The notes beneath the pieces are model-generated. The model saw only the letters and a list, made by a program, of their open reading frames with translations, was not told where the DNA came from and did no database searches. This document shows positions 1 to 7,044 of a DNA stretch of 12,523 nt, piece after piece. The translations under genes were made by a program, and so were the position numbers. Position 1 is the stretch's first letter; each line of letters opens with the position of its first letter. This DNA comes from Cymbomonas tetramitiformis (lineage: Eukaryota; Chlorophyta; Pyramimonadophyceae; Pyramimonadales; Pyramimonadaceae), in assembly GCA_001247695.2 (NCBI GenBank), contig LGRX02012923.1, forward strand, positions 1-12,523. The letters run 5' to 3'.

Positions 1-1
1 G

Positions 2-376
2 GGCCGTGTGACCAGTGCCCTATTCTGGGACAAGGGTCCCATGACCTCGGATGCCAGCTTTGCTGCCATTCAGCAAGTGGCTGAAGAGAAGCAGCAGGCT
101 GCACAGGAGTCCGAGAAGAGGAAGCGGGAGCAGGCTGCAAAGGAGCTAGAGAGGTCGAACAAGTACTACAAGTTGGCAGAGGGGGCTCGGGAGAAGTTGG
201 GACGGGAGCTGAACAACGTGCTGCATGCGAAGTTGGTGAAGGATGAGCTGGTGGGCATGCTGCGGGGCATGGGTCACACCCCAGCAGCCAGCACTCGTAA
301 GAGTGACCTAGAGAGTCAGCTGCAAGAGCTGTTGGGACTGCCCGGTAGGAGCGGACCATGGGGTTACATTGTGTAA
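2..376 (+). CDS. Pogo-like transposase, C-terminal fragment (cut by window edge)
   Basis: The frame is open from the window edge to the TAA at 374-376. It encodes the same residues as the end of the full transposase downstream, about residues 677-800 of the spliced model. Visible parts are a Lys/Glu/Gln-rich helix predicted to form a coiled coil, then a SAP-like segment with the pattern DELVGMLRGMG...KSDLESQLQELL, then a short tail. The catalytic core lies outside the window, so it is unknown whether this copy is intact. The GTG at 8 is not a start: in the full copy the same codon is an internal Val. No frameshift or stop is seen. Confidence 0.85.
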   Translation, partial: GRVTSALFWDKGPMTSDASFAAIQQVAEEKQQAAQESEKRKREQAAKELERSNKYYKLAEGAREKLGRELNNVLHAKLVKDELVGMLRGMGHTPAASTRKSDLESQLQELLGLPGRSGPWGYIV

Positions 377-610
377 ATTTGATGAAGACTTTCATTGTAT
401 TGTATTTTCTATATTTCAAAAAGTTCTTGCCTGCCGGCAAGGGGTCCGTTCCTCCGTACTTTTCCGTAGTCCGTAGTCAGCTTTCCCTCTTCCTTTTTGT
501 TGTAACTGATATCATCCGAAATTTGTATCACATATGTTATTCGAATATGTAATCACGATATCACATTTCGCAAACATCATATAACACTACATCGAACTTC
601 GATTGAATCT

Positions 611-785
611 CATTATTAGCCAATATCACTATTCGCGAGAATATCATTAGCGCGGGTCAATATCACTATTCGCTAATATCATTATTAGCCAATATCCCTA
701 TTCACGAATGTCTCTATAAGGTATTGGCCAATATCCCTATTCATGAATATCATTATTAGCCAATATCACTATTCACGAATATCAC
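611..785 (+). repeat. 33-36 bp minisatellite in transposon 3' region, copy 1
   Basis: About five imperfect units are built on CATTATTAGCCAATATCACT followed by ATTCACGAATAT. One unit carries an extra TCTCTATAAGGTATTGG-type insertion and one reads GCGCGGGTCAATATC. The array lies between the transposase stop and the right end. The same array at 4405-4579 is identical, so it belongs to the element. Confidence 0.8.
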
Positions 786-837
786 TACCCGCGCGCGGGG
801 CTGCCATTCATGCTTTTTTGATCTCCGCAAAGTGCTC

Positions 838-865
838 TAGGGTTAGGGTTAGGGTTTTTTAGGGT
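838..865 (+). repeat. Telomere-like TTAGGG tract, copy 1
   Basis: Three perfect TAGGGT units (838-855) are followed by a T run and a fourth unit (860-865). The tract is internal to the transposon and present in both copies, so it does not mark a chromosome end. Confidence 0.75.
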
Positions 866-915
866 GTAACAACCACACAGTCCCATCCGGGGACTCGTGT
901 AGATGTCCATAGCAT

Positions 916-1187
916 CTTTGTTTGCACGATTCCGATCACTTGTCGAAACGTTATCCACTTTTTTCCTCTCGTGTTGATAATTACCAAACTCAGATTTCCA
1001 GCTGCTTTTTACCCCCTCCTCCTCAGCCACTGCGGTCATGAGATTTTTCCCGAATGGGTCTAAACCAGCCATATGACCACATTGGTTAGGTCTTCCGCAT
1101 GCGATTCGATACCTTGTTTGCCCCATTCCGATCACTTCACAAGGATCTATGACCATTTTTTCCTATTTCTGTTGATAATTGGCAAAT
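916..1187 (+). repeat. Subterminal direct repeat at transposon right end, copy 1
   Basis: Segments 916-990 and 1112-1187 are similar along their length. Both have TTTGTTTGC or CTTGTTTGC, then ATTCCGATCACTT, then a T-rich TTTTTTCCT, then GTTGATAATT and a CCAAA/GCAAA end. The outer member runs into the terminal inverted repeat, so the inner one looks like a second, internal copy of the right end. Such repeats are often transposase-binding sites; that role is inferred. Confidence 0.65.
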
Positions 1188-1196
1188 GACGAGGTA

Positions 1197-1385
1197 TAGA
1201 GGCGGAGGCGTGGATGTCGCCAAAATGAAATTAAGTATGGTGCGGAACGGCCGGTACATGCTACAGTACACTCGACAGTATACGGAGTACAGCCGACAGT
1301 ACAGACTACAGTACCGACGACAGTATACGACAGTACAGACGACAGTACAAAACGTGGTGGAAAATACTGCATGCCCCTCTCTCGA
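1197..1385 (+). repeat. Spacer between transposon copies, CGACAGTAC-rich
   Basis: This 189-bp spacer separates the right end of copy 1 from the left end of copy 2. From about 1257 to 1353 it is a loose array of CGACAGTAC, CGACAGTATAC and ACTACAGTAC variants. Related sequence follows copy 2 at 5013-5100, so CGACAGTAC-rich DNA flanks both right ends. No gene is seen. Confidence 0.7.
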
Positions 1386-1441
1386 TACCTCGTCATTTGG
1401 AAATCGTCAACAGTTTGGAAATGATCAACAAATAGGAAAAA
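1386..1441 (+). repeat. Left terminal inverted repeat of copy 2
   Basis: It begins TACCTCGTCATTTG and ends AAATAGGAAAAAT. Compared with the right end, it contains one extra ~18-bp TTTGGAAATSRTCAACA module, so this end may hold two binding modules. Confidence 0.8.
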
Positions 1442-1619
1442 TCGACGATATCGCGCGATTGGTTGCGATATCGACCCGGGACAAAAGCTCATCATTTTAG
1501 GCAGTTGAAGACAGTGGAGAAACATATTTCGCTCGCTTCCAGCAGTCCAGTAGAACGTTTTTTATGCTGCAGTGCAGTTCGAGATAAGGAAAAAACGGTG
1601 TAAAAAAGAGGAAAAAGTG

Positions 1620-1639
1620 GGTATATTAAGAAATATACC
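1620..1639 (+). promoter_or_regulatory. Palindromic TATA-like element upstream of transposase
   Basis: GGTATATT and AATATACC form a perfect 8-bp inverted repeat around AAGA, 36 bp before the proposed start at 1676. It contains TATATT, so it could be core promoter sequence, an autoregulatory site, or both. The role is inferred from position only. Confidence 0.35.
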
Positions 1640-1675
1640 TTAAGCTAAAGGTCGAGGACTCTAGTATTCTATAAT

Positions 1676-4170
1676 ATGGTGCTCACACGTTCTGAACGGT
1701 AAGCGATAACCCCTGGGGACTTCGCATTCCGTGTTGTTTTCACATTTTTCTTACTGTGCTCATCTCTGACATTTGCTATTCCGTGGACAGATCTGGGAAG
1801 CGATTTGCTTCCCCCACTATGGTTACCTCGAAAGGCGCGCGTGCCCAAGAGGCTGCGCAAGCTTTCTTGAGTGGTCGCTTCACAGGCATCACAGCTGCTG
1901 CCCGACATTTCGACCTGGACAACGCCAATACGGTACGCTACTATGTGAAGCAATGGAAGGGCACTGATATTGAACGCGCCCTTCTTATGGTGGCGGAAGA
2001 AGAACTACGAAATCCCTCAGCGTCTAAAGAGTTCGACGCCATGCTCACTCCGTTGACTTCCGTTGGCAGTGGTGAAGCTGTGGGTTGTGAAGCTGTGGGT
2101 GAAGCAAGTTGTGTTGCATCTGAGTTGGCCACTCCTGTTGGGAAATCTAAAACCCCTCAGGAAAATAGTGGTGTGTCACCACTCCAACCCCACGATCTAT
2201 CGACGGTGTTTGACACCCCTGCCTCTAGCGTGCCCGACGGTCTGTGCGCCTCGGCCGGTTTGAAGTCGGGCGGTTTGGACTCGCTTGCCCAAGCGGCAAG
2301 TGAGACAACATCGAAGCATTCTCCGCCTGATGTAACTCCCAACAAATCATCACGCGAAATATATATAGCGGCATATAAGTGGGCGGCGCAAAGTGTGAAG
2401 GACGAGCTCATGAGCTGCAGGAGGGCTGCAGAGGCGGTCTCCGCAAAATACGGAATCTCAATACACTACTCCACAATCTCTAAAGCTGCCTCGCGAGTAG
2501 CTATTGCATCCCCTGAGAAAGCAGGGCGCAAAAGCTACATTCCGAAATGGGCGGAAGAGAAGCTCCACGACTTCATAAAGGCTCTTAGAGCCTGCAAGAT
2601 CCCCGTGTTCAAACATACCGTGTGCACATACGCGAACGAGTTGATTGAAGGCACCGTGTATGCGGAGAAGTTTTCGCATGGGATAGTGGATAACAACTGG
2701 TATTATGGATATTTAGATCGTTTTGAAATGCGAACTGGGAACCAGCGGCCCCTGGAGCTGCTGAGGGGCAAGTGGTGCACTGCGGAGAACATGGAGAGGC
2801 ATTACAAGGTGGTTGCGGACACCTTAGTGGAGGCAAAGCTGGCGGTGTGGAATCCGGACTTCAACGACAGCAAACCGCATTCTCGCATGATCCACATCAC
2901 AAAGCCAGATAGGGTTTTGAGCTTCGACGAGACTCGACTCACCATGGACTGCACCGACTCGTCGAAGTCAAAAGCACAACGAATAGTGAAGGGGGACAAG
3001 GACGACGATGGGGAAGTGTTGGTGAACAAAGGAGGCGGTGTCGCAAGTGCTATAGGAGGTAGCACTGCTGCGGGTGAAAGCATCCCTGCTTGCATCATAT
3101 TTGGGGGAGCTGACTCCTACCTGGCAGAGTGGACGGCGGGTGCACCAGTGTCCACCCGCATCGACGAGAGCACAGGACGTGGATACCCGACCACTTTCTA
3201 TGCCAACAAGAAAGGGGGTATGACACACGCATTGTGTCTGCATTACTTTCGGAACAACATCCGAAACATGTATCCCGACTGCAGTGTGGACAACCCCATC
3301 GCCGTGATCTGTGACGGGCATGGCTCACACTTGTCTTATGAGCTGCTGGAGTATTGTAGGGGGGAGGGGATAATCATAATCCTCCGTCCTCCACATACTA
3401 CCAGTGTTTCACAGGGTGAGGACGTTGTCAACTTTGCCGGGTTCAAGCCACAGTTTCGGACGGCGAAGGCATTGTTGCTGGTGGCTAGGTTAAAAGCCAA
3501 ACTGTCACCTTTCCTGACTATGGCAGACCTGATGAAGTGCACCACCGGGGCATGGGAGGAAGCCTTTTCCATCGAGAACAACAGGAAGGCTTGGGAGCGG
3601 ATAGGTATCTATCCGTTTACTCGGGCTGTGTACTGGGAGCTGCGGGGGAAGGAGGAAAAGGCGAAGAAGACCGTGGTGAAGGCAGAGGGGGTGAACCTGG
3701 AGGTGCTGTCCTTCGGGTGGAAGGGGCAAGCACGGAAGGAGGGCGGGGTTGAGGAGGAGGAGGAGGAGGAGGAGGGGGGAACGGCACGTGGACGGGGCCG
3801 TGTGACCAGTGCCCTATTCTGGGACAAGGGTCCCATGACCTCGGATGCCAGCTTTGCTGCCATTCAGCAAGTGGCTGAAGAGAAGCAGCAGGCTGCACAG
3901 GAGTCCGAGAAGAGGAAGCGGGAGCAGGCTGCAAAGGAGCTAGAGAGGTCGAACAAGTACTACAAGTTGGCAGAGGGGGCTCGGGAGAAGTTGGGACGGG
4001 AGCTGAACAACGTGCTGCATGCGAAGTTGGTGAAGGATGAGCTGGTGGGCATGCTGCGGGGCATGGGTCACACCCCAGCAGCCAGCACTCGTAAGAGTGA
4101 CCTAGAGAGTCAGCTGCAAGAGCTGTTGGGACTGCCCGGTAGGAGCGGACCATGGGGTTACATTGTGTAA
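1676..4170 (+). CDS. Pogo/Fot1-like DDE transposase with SAP-like C-terminus
   Basis: This gene encodes the cut-and-paste transposase that would bind the element's inverted repeats and move it into TA sites. The preferred model joins ATG 1676-1698 to 1791-4170 (800 residues), removing a 92-nt intron. Without splicing, the frame can start at 1756 (804 residues) or at 1819 (ACTATGG context). Residues ~24-64 and ~196-243 look like psq-type helix-turn-helix regions, and ~256-296 like a CENP-B-type DNA-binding region. Catalytic Asp codons sit at 2926 (SFDETRL), 3313 (CDGHGSH) and 3421 (QGEDVVNF after RPPHTT), giving DD35D. This matches the pogo pattern DGHxSH...PPHTTxxxQxxD. An eight-Glu tract (3751-3774), a basic RGRGR stretch, a ~50-residue coiled coil and a SAP-like segment (~751-786) follow. 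No stop or frameshift interrupts it. The family call is firm; the SAP and N-terminal HTH calls are moderate. Confidence 0.88.
1699..1790 (+). other. Predicted spliceosomal intron in transposase gene
   Basis: Donor GTAAGC at 1699, branch-like CTGAC at 1766-1770 and acceptor GACAG ending at 1790 bound a 92-nt intron. Splicing joins CG to A as an Arg codon and connects ATG 1676 in frame with the long exon, giving MVLTRSER then SGKRFASPT. Without splicing, the frame from 1676 stops at the TAA in GGTAAG. Donor, branch, acceptor and phase all agree, but cDNA is needed. Confidence 0.6.
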
Positions 4171-4404
4171 ATTTGATGAAGACTTTCATTGTATTGTATT
4201 TTCTATATTTCAAAAAGTTCTTGCCTGCCGGCAAGGGGTCCGTTCCTCCGTACTTTTCCGTAGTCCGTAGTCAGCTTTCCCTCTTCCTTTTTGTTGTAAC
4301 TGATATCATCCGAAATTTGTATCACATATGTTATTCGAATATGTAATCACGATATCACATTTCGCAAACATCATATAACACTACATCGAACTTCGATTGA
4401 ATCT
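4171..4404 (+). other. Transposase 3' noncoding region
   Basis: No gene is supported here. A hairpin with stem CTTGCC/GGCAAG (4220-4225, 4230-4235) lies about 50 nt after the stop, followed by AT-rich sequence. No AATAAA is seen. The same sequence occurs at 377-610 in copy 1. Confidence 0.5.
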
Positions 4405-4579
4405 CATTATTAGCCAATATCACTATTCGCGAGAATATCATTAGCGCGGGTCAATATCACTATTCGCTAATATCATTATTAGCCAATATCCCTATTCACG
4501 AATGTCTCTATAAGGTATTGGCCAATATCCCTATTCATGAATATCATTATTAGCCAATATCACTATTCACGAATATCAC
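4405..4579 (+). repeat. 33-36 bp minisatellite in transposon 3' region, copy 2
   Basis: This is the same five-unit array as 611-785, with no differences seen. Core units read CATTATTAGCCAATATC followed by MCTATTCACGAATAT. It ends just before the palindrome CCCGCGCGCGGG at 4582-4593. Confidence 0.8.
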
Positions 4580-4631
4580 TACCCGCGCGCGGGGCTGCCA
4601 TTCATGCTTTTTTGATCTCCGCAAAGTGCTC

Positions 4632-4659
4632 TAGGGTTAGGGTTAGGGTTTTTTAGGGT
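4632..4659 (+). repeat. Telomere-like TTAGGG tract, copy 2
   Basis: Three TAGGGT units, a T run and a fourth unit are identical to 838-865. The tract sits between the minisatellite and the subterminal repeats of the element. Confidence 0.75.
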
Positions 4660-4709
4660 GTAACAACCACACAGTCCCATCCGGGGACTCGTGTAGATGT
4701 CCATAGCAT

Positions 4710-4981
4710 CTTTGTTTGCACGATTCCGATCACTTGTCGAAACGTTATCCACTTTTTTCCTCTCGTGTTGATAATTACCAAACTCAGATTTCCAGCTGCT
4801 TTTTACCCCCTCCTCCTCAGCCACTGCGGTCATGAGATTTTTCCCGAATGGGTCTAAACCAGCCATATGACCACATTGGTTAGGTCTTCCGCATGCGATT
4901 CGATACCTTGTTTGCCCCATTCCGATCACTTCACAAGGATCTATGACCATTTTTTCCTATTTCTGTTGATAATTGGCAAAT
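4710..4981 (+). repeat. Subterminal direct repeat at transposon right end, copy 2
   Basis: Segments 4710-4784 and 4906-4981 share TTGTTTGC, ATTCCGATCACTT, TTTTTTCCT and GTTGATAATT in the same order. The outer segment merges into the right terminal repeat. They are candidate transposase-binding sites. Confidence 0.65.
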
Positions 4982-4990
4982 GACGAGGTA
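4951..4990 (-). repeat. Right terminal inverted repeat of copy 2
   Basis: Read on the minus strand it begins TACCTCGTCATTTG, then ATTATCAACA and AAATAGGAAAAA, matching the left end at 1386-1441 apart from the left end's extra 18-bp module. It ends in TA, and the flank then changes to ATATTTCGCT. Confidence 0.82.
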
Positions 4991-5012
4991 ATATTTCGCT
5001 TAAACCTTCGGG

Positions 5013-5100
5013 CTGTACTGTACTGTCGCACGGCTGCCACGTCGGCACATAATTCCCCAAAATCGACAGTACAGTACAGAAAACCGACAGTACAGTACAG
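5013..5100 (+). repeat. Inverted and direct copies of CGACAGTACAGTACAG
   Basis: CTGTACTGTACTGTCG at 5013-5028 is the exact reverse complement of CGACAGTACAGTACAG at 5064-5079, which is repeated directly at 5085-5100. The block lies 22 bp beyond the right end of the transposon and resembles the array at 1257-1353. Confidence 0.8.
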
Positions 5101-5496
5101 AGGTAATTTCCTCGCTAATATACCGGGTAATCATCCAAAAGCTTCACCAATATAAAAGAATTACTAGCGTGTTTGGACCAGAGATCCCCCCGCCCCGCCA
5201 CAAACCGACAAACGAAAGTGGTGTTACGCACCACTCTTCGTTCGCGCAGCTGAGCAGCGCAGACTCCAGCCCAAGCGAACAGGAAGAAGCTTGGAAGAAT
5301 ACTGTTGTTCTCCTCGCTTCTGGCACGAACTACGTGCTCACGCGAGCTACGTAAACGAAGCTTAGTTTCGTTGCATACTGCTAACGTGAGTTTCATCACC
5401 CGACAGCATGTTTTTATTTTGCACATCGTTCGTTCGTTGATGCAACGTTTGTTCTTGTACCCACGCACTGAATGTGCTTGTATGATTACTCGTTAA
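5101..5496 (+). other. Stretch without a supported gene
   Basis: Several short frames overlap on both strands, but none looks like a protein. The stretch contains the strong hairpin at 5211-5242 and a smaller AACGAA/TTCGTT inverted pair near 5352-5372. GAGGTAATTTCCTCGCT near 5100 loosely resembles GAGGTAATATTTCGCT at the transposon's right junction (4985-5000). Confidence 0.4.
5211..5242 (+). repeat. Strong hairpin
   Basis: AACGAAAGTGGTG (5211-5223) pairs with CACCACTCTTCGTT (5229-5242) around a TTACG loop, with one bulged base. It is not next to any recognised gene, and its function is unknown. Confidence 0.6.
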
Positions 5497-5549
5497 GGGC
5501 CTGAAACCCAATTTCAGGCCCTGAAAACTCATTTTCAGGGCCTGAAACG
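5497..5549 (+). repeat. Consecutive CCTGAAA palindromes
   Basis: Two perfect hairpins share a border. GGGCCTGAAA pairs with TTTCAGGCCC (5497-5506, 5512-5521), and GGCCCTGAAAA pairs with TTTTCAGGGCC (5517-5527, 5532-5542). A third half copy, CCTGAAACGAAATTTCG, follows. The two stems overlap, so they would be alternative structures. The core resembles the minisatellite unit at 6701-7006. Confidence 0.75.
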
Positions 5550-5560
5550 AAATTTCGCAA

Positions 5561-5606
5561 AAAATTTAGTCGGCGGCGAAATGTTTAAAATTTAGTCGGC
5601 GGCGAA
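5561..5606 (+). repeat. 20-bp direct repeat, two units
   Basis: AAAATTTAGTCGGCGGCGAA occurs at 5561-5580 and again at 5587-5606, period 26. Confidence 0.85.
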
Positions 5607-5680
5607 TTTTTTATTTGGTCAATTAGTCCTGAGAAACCGAATTAAATCATTGTTCCAATTGATTGCGCATTTGACTTGTA

Positions 5681-5797
5681 CCTTGAATCGTCACTCTGAA
5701 TCACGATACGCAGTTCCAGCGTCAATCTGAATCACGATACAGGTACGCAATTCATTGAACCTTGAATCGTCACTCTGCAATACGATACGCAATTCAT
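5681..5797 (+). repeat. ~38-bp imperfect tandem repeat, three units
   Basis: Units at 5681-5718, 5719-5759 and 5760-5797 share CCTTGAATCGTCACTCTGAA, then TCACGATACGCAATTCA, with small changes. The array ends one base before the GGGGCTACAT that flanks the element at 5809, so that element appears to have inserted beside it. Confidence 0.75.
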
Positions 5798-5798
5798 G

Positions 5799-5808
5799 GG
5801 GGCTACAT
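5799..5808 (+). repeat. Left 10-bp target site duplication
   Basis: GGGGCTACAT directly abuts the left inverted end at 5809 and recurs in the same orientation at 8491-8500, directly abutting the right end. A 10-bp duplication lies within the range reported for Mutator-like elements; other superfamilies are not excluded. Confidence 0.7.
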
Positions 5809-5823
5809 TACTCTTGTCCCCAG

Positions 5824-5879
5824 AGCTTATGGACGAAAATAGACATTTAGGGTTTGTAACTCTGTGGGGTCCATAAGCT
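5824..5879 (+). repeat. Subterminal inverted repeat near the left end
   Basis: AGCTTATGGAC (5824-5834) pairs with GTCCATAAGCT (5869-5879) across a 34-nt loop. It overlaps the left inverted end by two bases, so it may be part of the element's end structure. Confidence 0.6.
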
Positions 5880-6700
5880 GTGGCATGACTCGGCAGGCCT
5901 CCAAATCGATGTCCTCCAAAGTGCACACCACTTCAGGGGCTTCAGCAGGAGGGCCAAACAAACAGAAGTTCTGCTCAACACATGCCCAGAAATTGACCTG
6001 AGCTCAAGTTATGGAGGTAAACGTCCTGAAAACTGCCAGGTTTTCAGTGAGCTGCAAAAGTCTGGCACCAAAATCATTCAAAACTACATAACTTTAGCGT
6101 ACTCTATCCAAATTCAACAAACTATATAGAAAACTTCATCAGTTTTTCACGACTTACGCGCTCCAACCATTTGTTTGTACAAATAAATGGGCCAAATCAC
6201 CATATTGTGACTTGGCCGATCTAGATGCTGATTCATAGGGGATGGTATCGAGCCGTTAATCTTCCGTATTAATGCTCTTTCCGCATGATTTCGAGTATTC
6301 TATTTGTATGCTACCTTTTGATGTTTGGTCACTATAATATGGTTCATCACATTGTCCCGTTGAAACACCTTTGAGTAATGTTGATAGATATAATGCCACA
6401 TTTTTTATTATTCGTATGACATGTTACGCCGTGAGAAGTCGATGACTATAATCATATCAAATTTTAATTTACCATCATATCACAATCTTTATCGGAGCAT
6501 AACACAATGACACAAGGAGCCGATGTTTCTTTATCTTAAGCAGGGGCGGATTTCCGCCTTCGACGAGCATCTGCCCGTGGAGGTGAGGAAGCAGCTCTCT
6601 TCCCAGCGATTCCCGCGCTCGTCAACAAATCTGTCACCAAATCTGGCGCCTCCATTACAACTGCACGTGTCCACACCCGCCCCCCGCGATCCCATCAATT
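5880..6700 (+). other. Element left interior, no supported gene
   Basis: This is about 820 bp without a convincing reading frame. It includes a hairpin CTGAAAA/TTTTCAG (6026-6032, 6041-6047) and GGCGGATTTCCGCC (6543-6556). A 78-codon frame from 6523 has a protein-like start (ISAFDEHLPVEVRKQLSSQ) but runs into the minisatellite. It may be a remnant. Confidence 0.4.
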
Positions 6701-7006
6701 TTGACCCCAACACATTAAAGTTGACCCTGAAACACTCATTTTTGCTCCTGAAATACTAATTCTGACCGTAAAACACCCATTTGTGACCCCATGCAGCCGT
6801 TTTAGACCCTGAAACACTCATTTCCGACCCAAAACACTATTTCTGACCCTGAAACACTATTTCTGACCTTGAAACACTCATTTCTGACCCCGAAACACTG
6901 TTTTTGACCCTGAAACACTCATTTCTGACCCGGGTAAGCTCATTCCTGGCCCTAAAACTCTATTTTTGACCCTCAAACACTCATTTATGACCCCAAAACA
7001 ATTTCA
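6701..7006 (+). repeat. 20-22 bp minisatellite, about 15 units
   Basis: Units are variants of TGACCCTGAAACACTCATTT. Variation includes CCTT, CCCC, CTAT and a degenerate unit near 6785-6806 (CCCCATGCAGCCG). The array ends 38 bp beyond the stop codon of the minus-strand gene. Its CCCTGAAAACTCATTT-like core recurs in the palindromes at 5497-5549, outside this element. Confidence 0.85.
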
Positions 7007-7044
7007 CCATAACCGTAGATGTATCAAATGGGACACCTACTTCA

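Larger units (their letters stand above)
1..1196 (+). mobile_element. Pogo/Tc1-mariner-like DNA transposon, copy 1 (right-hand part only)
   Basis: This is the right part of a DNA transposon whose left part lies outside the window. Every base compared by eye matches 3795-4990 (offset 3794), and the match stops exactly after the terminal TA at 1195-1196. It contains the transposase C-terminus (2-376), a short hairpin after the stop (stem 426-431/436-441), a 33-36 bp minisatellite (611-785), the 12-bp palindrome CCCGCGCGCGGG (788-799), a telomere-like tract (838-865) and a right terminal repeat ending in CAAATGACGAGGTA. The absence of differences suggests a recent duplication or transposition, or an assembly duplication. 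Confidence 0.85.
1386..4990 (+). mobile_element. Complete pogo/Tc1-mariner-like DNA transposon, copy 2
   Basis: This element of 3605 bp including both TAs starts TACCTCGTCATTTG at 1386 and ends CAAATGACGAGGTA at 4990, perfect inverted complements over 14 bp. The ends stay similar for about 40 bp, through ATCAACA and AATAGGAAAAA. The TA at each end fits the TA target duplication of Tc1/mariner and pogo elements. The left end carries an extra ~18-bp internal duplication (CATTTGGAAATCGTCAACA, then GTTTGGAAATGATCAACA) and an inverted pair CGATATCGC/GCGATATCG (1446-1454, 1465-1473). The only long sense-strand gene is the transposase, followed by ~800 bp of repeat-rich noncoding DNA. All parts look intact, so it may be autonomous. 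Confidence 0.88.

Noticed and set aside
838..865. Chromosome end
   Set aside because: The telomere-like tract has only four units, lies internally and is identical in both transposon copies.
3617..4234. 205-codon minus-strand frame opposite the transposase C-terminus
   Set aside because: It is a shadow of GC-rich coding sequence, with long Pro/Ser runs opposite the Glu tract.
4152..4346. 64-codon plus-strand frame after the transposase stop, repeated at 358-552
   Set aside because: It overlaps the transposase end in another frame and is duplicated only because the whole element is. Its composition is that of AT-rich noncoding DNA.
4579..4950. 123-codon minus-strand frame near the right end, repeated at 785-1156
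   Set aside because: It is built from the telomere-like tract and subterminal repeats (PNPNPRA from TTAGGG). It is identical in both copies only by duplication.
5013..5079. MITE bounded by CTGTACTGTACTGTCG inverted repeats
   Set aside because: No flanking direct duplication is visible, and a third copy of the word at 5085 suggests a simple repeat array.
6701..7006. CRISPR-like array
   Set aside because: Units are contiguous 20-22 bp variants without unique spacers, so it is a minisatellite in eukaryotic DNA.
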